This document shows, piece by piece, positions 60,880 through 64,000 of a stretch of DNA of 64,000 bases. Both the position numbers and the translations under genes were made by a program. The DNA comes from Erigeron canadensis (taxonomy: Eukaryota; Streptophyta; Magnoliopsida; Asterales; Asteraceae): assembly GCF_010389155.1 (NCBI RefSeq), contig NC_057769.1:682001-746000 (forward strand). Direction: 5' to 3'. The notes beneath the pieces were generated by a model. That model was not told where the DNA came from. It made no database searches and saw only the letters and a list, made by a program, of their open reading frames with translations. Position 1 is the stretch's first letter; every line of letters starts with the position of its first letter.

Positions 60880-61215
60880 AATCGTACACCGTTTTCACAA
60901 AAGATGTAAAGATAGTCTAACAAGGCGTTCTATATCTTACTTCTTGGGAAAAACAATGTAAGATTAATAAAAACTCACTGTATGTGAGTGAAAGGAATTA
61001 AAGAAACAGATCATAAACTTGTTTTGCAGAAGATGCGAAGGCAGTACATCAAGGCGTTCGATGCCTTGCTTCTAAAGAAAACCCGAAGTATGATAAGTTT
61101 GAAAGAAAAGTTTTCAAGTAATCACAGTTGATTGTACACGGTTTTCACAAAAGATGTAAAGGTAGTACATCAAGCGTTCGATACCTTACTTCTTAGGGAA
61201 AACCGATGTATAATT
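60880..61215. repeat. three imperfect tandem repeats with internal palindromes
   Basis: Copies near 60884-60980, 61020-61110 and 61133-61215 share CACAAAAGATGTAAAG, TAGTACATCAAGGCGTTCGA and TACCTTACTTCTT, then GGGAAAACCGATGTA. Within each copy AAGATGTAAAGGTA can pair with TACCTTACTTCTT, so each unit can fold. They lie between the promoter-like segment and the extra ORF. Confidence 0.75.
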
Positions 61216-61809
61216 AATTGCAAGTAGAATCATAGAAAGATGAGGCAACAGCTGTTCGTGAGTCCATTCAAGATTCATGAACATTAGATTGTTCATAAAC
61301 ACGAAAATTCAAGGATACACCAATTTATATAAGAAACCATGAAGAAATAAGGTTTAAAGAATTTTCTAAGTATTTAGTCCAAAAATTTTCTAAGTTATTG
61401 AAGGTCGTTATTGGATTTGAAAATTTGTGAAAAATGGTATCTGGTGAGAGAAAAATTGGGCAGAGTGTCATTTTAGGAAAAGTAGGTTTTCAAGAACTAA
61501 TATGGTATGTAATGGTACCAATATTTGCAAAGCATCAAGAAATCAAGTGAAAACTTGAATCGATGCACTTGCTTAGTTTGGGAAAACAAAATTTAATATC
61601 ATGACAGAATAAACGCAAATAAGCACATAAATAAGCAAGTAAGCAAGTAATTCATGTATACCACAAAGAACATATAAAAGATAAACAAGCATGAAGTAAT
61701 ATGAAAAGAAATAAGAAAATAAGATACCCGAATACGTGACACAGTCAGATAAAAGCACACGAAAAAGACACGAAGTCAATCCTGAAAATGAAAATTACAA
61801 GTTCTAAAC

Positions 61810-62330
61810 ATATAAGAGAAAACCGGTATTAAAACAATAAAGAAAAGTGGAAAACGTTTTTCGTGAAAGAAAACTGGGATCTACACTATAACTATGGAAA
61901 TGCCGGTTCTGGGGTGAAAACCGGTATTAAACAGGTAAAGTCAAGGAAAGCCGGTTTAAGTAATGTTATACCTGAAAGCCGGTATGAAGAATGGAAGAAC
62001 AGAAACCGGTAATCAACAGAGATTCAGAAAGTGAGGGAAAGCGGTAGGAATGCCGGTTTTTGAGAGAATACCGGTATTAGTGAAGAAAAGAAAAACTTAG
62101 AAAAATTTTTGGAAAGGTTTTATAGGGGTCAAAGTCGGGTATTTATAGTGGTCAATACCAGGTTTGACTACTGGTATTGGTTTGAAACTCGGTATTGATT
62201 TGAAATCCGTTTTTTTATTGAAATAAACATGCAAACAAAGTGATTTGGAAAAATGACAAAGGAAGACATTCATGGTGACGAGCATAAATTCATGAGGATG
62301 GTAAATAATCAAATAGAACAAACTATGTAC
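61810..62330 (-). promoter_or_regulatory. LTR-like promoter segment: TATA boxes and CCGGT repeats
   Basis: About ten ACCGGT/GCCGGT motifs (many as ACCGGTATT) occur between 61821 and 62070, with degenerate TGGTATTGG/CGGTATTG versions to 62200. On the minus strand CACTATAAATACCCGAC (about 62153-62137) and CCCCTATAAAACC (about 62128-62116) are good TATA boxes. A location just past the purine tracts fits the U3 region of an LTR. The LTR ends are not defined. Confidence 0.55.
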
Positions 62331-62337
62331 AAGAACG

Positions 62338-62425
62338 CAAACTCCCCTAGACAGAAGCATGCAGTCAAGAAAGAAAATAGTTAACTCCCCTAAATTCATG
62401 CATTCTACCCTTTTTCTCCCCCTCA
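62338..62425 (-). other. multiple polypurine tracts after pol
   Basis: The minus strand reads TTTGAGGGGGAGAAAAAGGG, then TTTAGGGGAGTTAAC, then CTAGGGGAGTTTGCG within 90 bp. Such tracts prime plus-strand DNA synthesis in LTR elements, and repeated tracts are described for Sireviruses. Confidence 0.65.
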
Positions 62426-64000
62426 AACATTGCACGTAAGATCACAGAAGCATACATCAAATGTTTGACAAGCAAAATAAACATAGAATGTATGGTGCAG
62501 AAGCAGTAAGTTTCTAAGTTCAATACCCAGCTTGGTTTTCAACATATTGAACCTTTGTTCGTCCAAAGGTTTAGTGAAAAGGTCAGCAAGCTGGTAGTCA
62601 GTCGGGACAAAGTATAATTCGATGTTACATTTCTCAACATGATCTTTGATAAAATGGTACCTCACATCGATATGCTTCGTCGGCTATGTTGAACTGGATT
62701 GCAGGAAATAGCAATAGCACTTTTGAATCACAGTATATGGGAATACGATCATAGTTGAAGCCGAAGTCAGATAGTTGTGTTTTCATCCACAGAACTTGAG
62801 AGCAACAACTGGCAGTTGCGACATACTCAACTCTGCGGTTGAAGTGGAAACACAATTTTGTTTCTTGGAAGACCATCCGACAAGCTTATCTCCCAAGACT
62901 GTACACTACCAGAAGTGCTTTTCCTATCAAGTTTGCATCCTGCATGATCTGCATCTGAGTAAGCTGTTAGTTCAAATCCAGTATTTTGGATACCATAAAC
63001 CAAGATTCATGGTGCCCTTAAGATACCAAAAGATGCGCTTGACAGCCTGGGCATGACTATCCTTAGGGTCTGCTTGGAATCTTGCACACATGCAAGTGGA
63101 GAACATAATATCGGGACGGCTGGAAGTTAGGTACATTAATGAGCCATCATGCTCCGATAAAGTTTTGGTCAAAGATACCATTGAGGTCGGCATGTATTTT
63201 AGTTCTGGCTTCCATTGGTGTACCAATTGGTTGACAATTAAGCATATCAAACTTTTTCAACATATTGTATGTATTTGTTTTGACAAATAAAAACCATTTG
63301 AAAGTTGTTTTACTTGTAAACCCAAGAAAAAGTTTAATTCCCCCATCATGCTTATTTCAAATTTGTCAACCATAAGGGTAGAAAGTTTTTGCAATATTTG
63401 GGGTTGGTAGACCCGAAGATGATGTCATCAACATAAATTGAATGAGAATGATGTCACTTCCTTGTCGTTTGATAAACAAGGTCGTGTCGATTGTACCTTT
63501 TGTGAAGCCATACCGCAGAAGGTAAGTAGATAGAGCATCATACCAGGCACGTGGGGCTTGTTTGAGACCAATAATGCTTTATCCAATCGGTAGACATGAT
63601 TCGGACGTTTGGGATCCACGAAACCTTCTGGTTGACCGACAAACACCTCTTCTTTTAGAACTCCATTAAGGAAAGCAGACTTGACATCCATTTGGTAAAC
63701 TGTGAAGTTCTTTAATGCCGCGTAAGCAAGAAAGATGCGAATGGCTTCTATACGAGCAACTGGAGCAAAGGTTTCATCATAGTCAATGCCGTCTTGTTGA
63801 GAATAACCTTTAGCTACCAATCTAGCCTTATTCCGGACAACAATTCTGTTTTCATCCTTTTTATTCTTGAATATCCATTTTGTTGGAATTGGAGCTTTGT
63901 TGACATTTGGATTGGGAACCAGTTTCCACACCTCCAGTCGATTGAATTGAGTTAATTCCTCTTGCATTGCACGAACCCAGTCAGGGTCTTTCAGAGCATC
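62426..64000 (-). pseudogene. Copia pol: reverse transcriptase and RNase H (broken, partial)
   Basis: The minus strand from the window edge reads [61 protein letters not shown] and [20 protein letters not shown], the Copia RT fingers and palm. A frameshift follows near 63570, after YRLDKAL. The catalytic YVDDIIFG is still readable at about 63436-63413 in another frame. SSRPDIMFSTCMCARFQ and RIFWYLKGT follow (63190-63010), then RNase H with EYVATASCCSQVLWMKTQL and YCDSK. After a further shift it reads RYHFIKDHVEKCNIEL and ADLFTKPLDEQRFN. At least three frameshifts are needed to read through. Gag, protease and integrase would lie beyond the right edge. Confidence 0.9.

Larger units (their letters stand above)
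57435..64000 (-). mobile_element. Copia retrotransposon relic with extra ORF (runs off the window)
   Basis: In minus-strand order the region has pol (RT and RNase H, 64000-62430), purine tracts (62425-62340), a TATA-bearing CCGGT-rich segment (62330-61810), a triplicated repeat (61200-60880) and a decayed extra ORF (60848-57560). Multiple purine tracts after pol and short CG-rich palindromes in the LTR are traits of Sireviruses within Copia. No second LTR copy or primer site could be found, so it may be one element or two adjacent ones. Confidence 0.7.

Noticed and set aside
1..64000. CRISPR arrays, operons or prokaryotic islands
   Set aside because: No regularly spaced identical short repeats with unique spacers. 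All genes have plant-type structure, and the tandem arrays seen lack spacers.

Overview
This is an AT-rich nuclear window from a flowering plant. Introns are short to long, with GT-AG borders and one GC-AG border. The plant families present include TGA bZIP, VQ and NUDT16-type Nudix proteins, and the DNA is packed with plant transposon types (hAT, CACTA, Harbinger, Stowaway and Mutator-like MITEs, Helitrons, Copia elements, tRNA-derived SINEs). The decayed extra ORF beside the Copia pol at the right end resembles, from memory, Copia elements of Asteraceae, so a daisy-family eudicot is my best but unproven guess.

Four host genes can be modelled with consistent exon phases. They are an R3H-SUZ RNA-binding protein on the minus strand (4909-8892, 347 aa, four exons), a NUDT16-like Nudix hydrolase on the plus strand (13511-19676, 193 aa, four exons, 5.2-kb third intron), an intronless SIB1-like VQ-motif protein (26561-26977, 138 aa) and a TGA-type bZIP factor (54022-57230, seven coding exons seen). 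The last TGA exon is missing at a 100-N assembly gap. A C-terminal piece of a DEAH-box splicing helicase (2018-2986, minus) is a pseudogene with an in-frame stop and damaged motif VI. A short coding tail of an unknown gene may lie at the left edge. I see no operon-like or functional linkage among these genes.

The rest is mobile DNA. 9.4-13.0 kb holds a SINE, a hAT MITE and the 3' end of a LINE whose tail matches the SINE tail. The big Nudix intron carries a 1.16-kb hAT element with a second MITE nested inside it. 20-32 kb holds a hairpin, a palindromic-end MITE, a long-TIR Mutator-like element, a CACTA-type foldback, a hAT element and a Helitron. 32.2-35.9 kb holds a Stowaway and a structurally complete but non-coding 3.3-kb LTR element with perfect 5-bp target duplications. 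35.9-45 kb is mostly Helitron debris, including a second copy of the 0.86-kb Helitron in inverted orientation and several SINEs. 45-53 kb holds a hAT transposase remnant, foldback elements and a broken plus-strand Copia (integrase, RT, RNase H). Right of the gap (57.4-64 kb) is a minus-strand Copia relic with pol, repeated purine tracts, a CCGGT-rich promoter-like segment and a decayed extra ORF.

No rRNA genes, genuine tRNA genes, CRISPR arrays or bacterial-type features were seen. The window reads as ordinary euchromatic plant DNA with islands of genes among layered insertions. The most informative observations are the exact element boundaries with target-site duplications, the shared LINE/SINE tail, the nested insertions, the inverted Helitron pair, and the Copia extra ORF.
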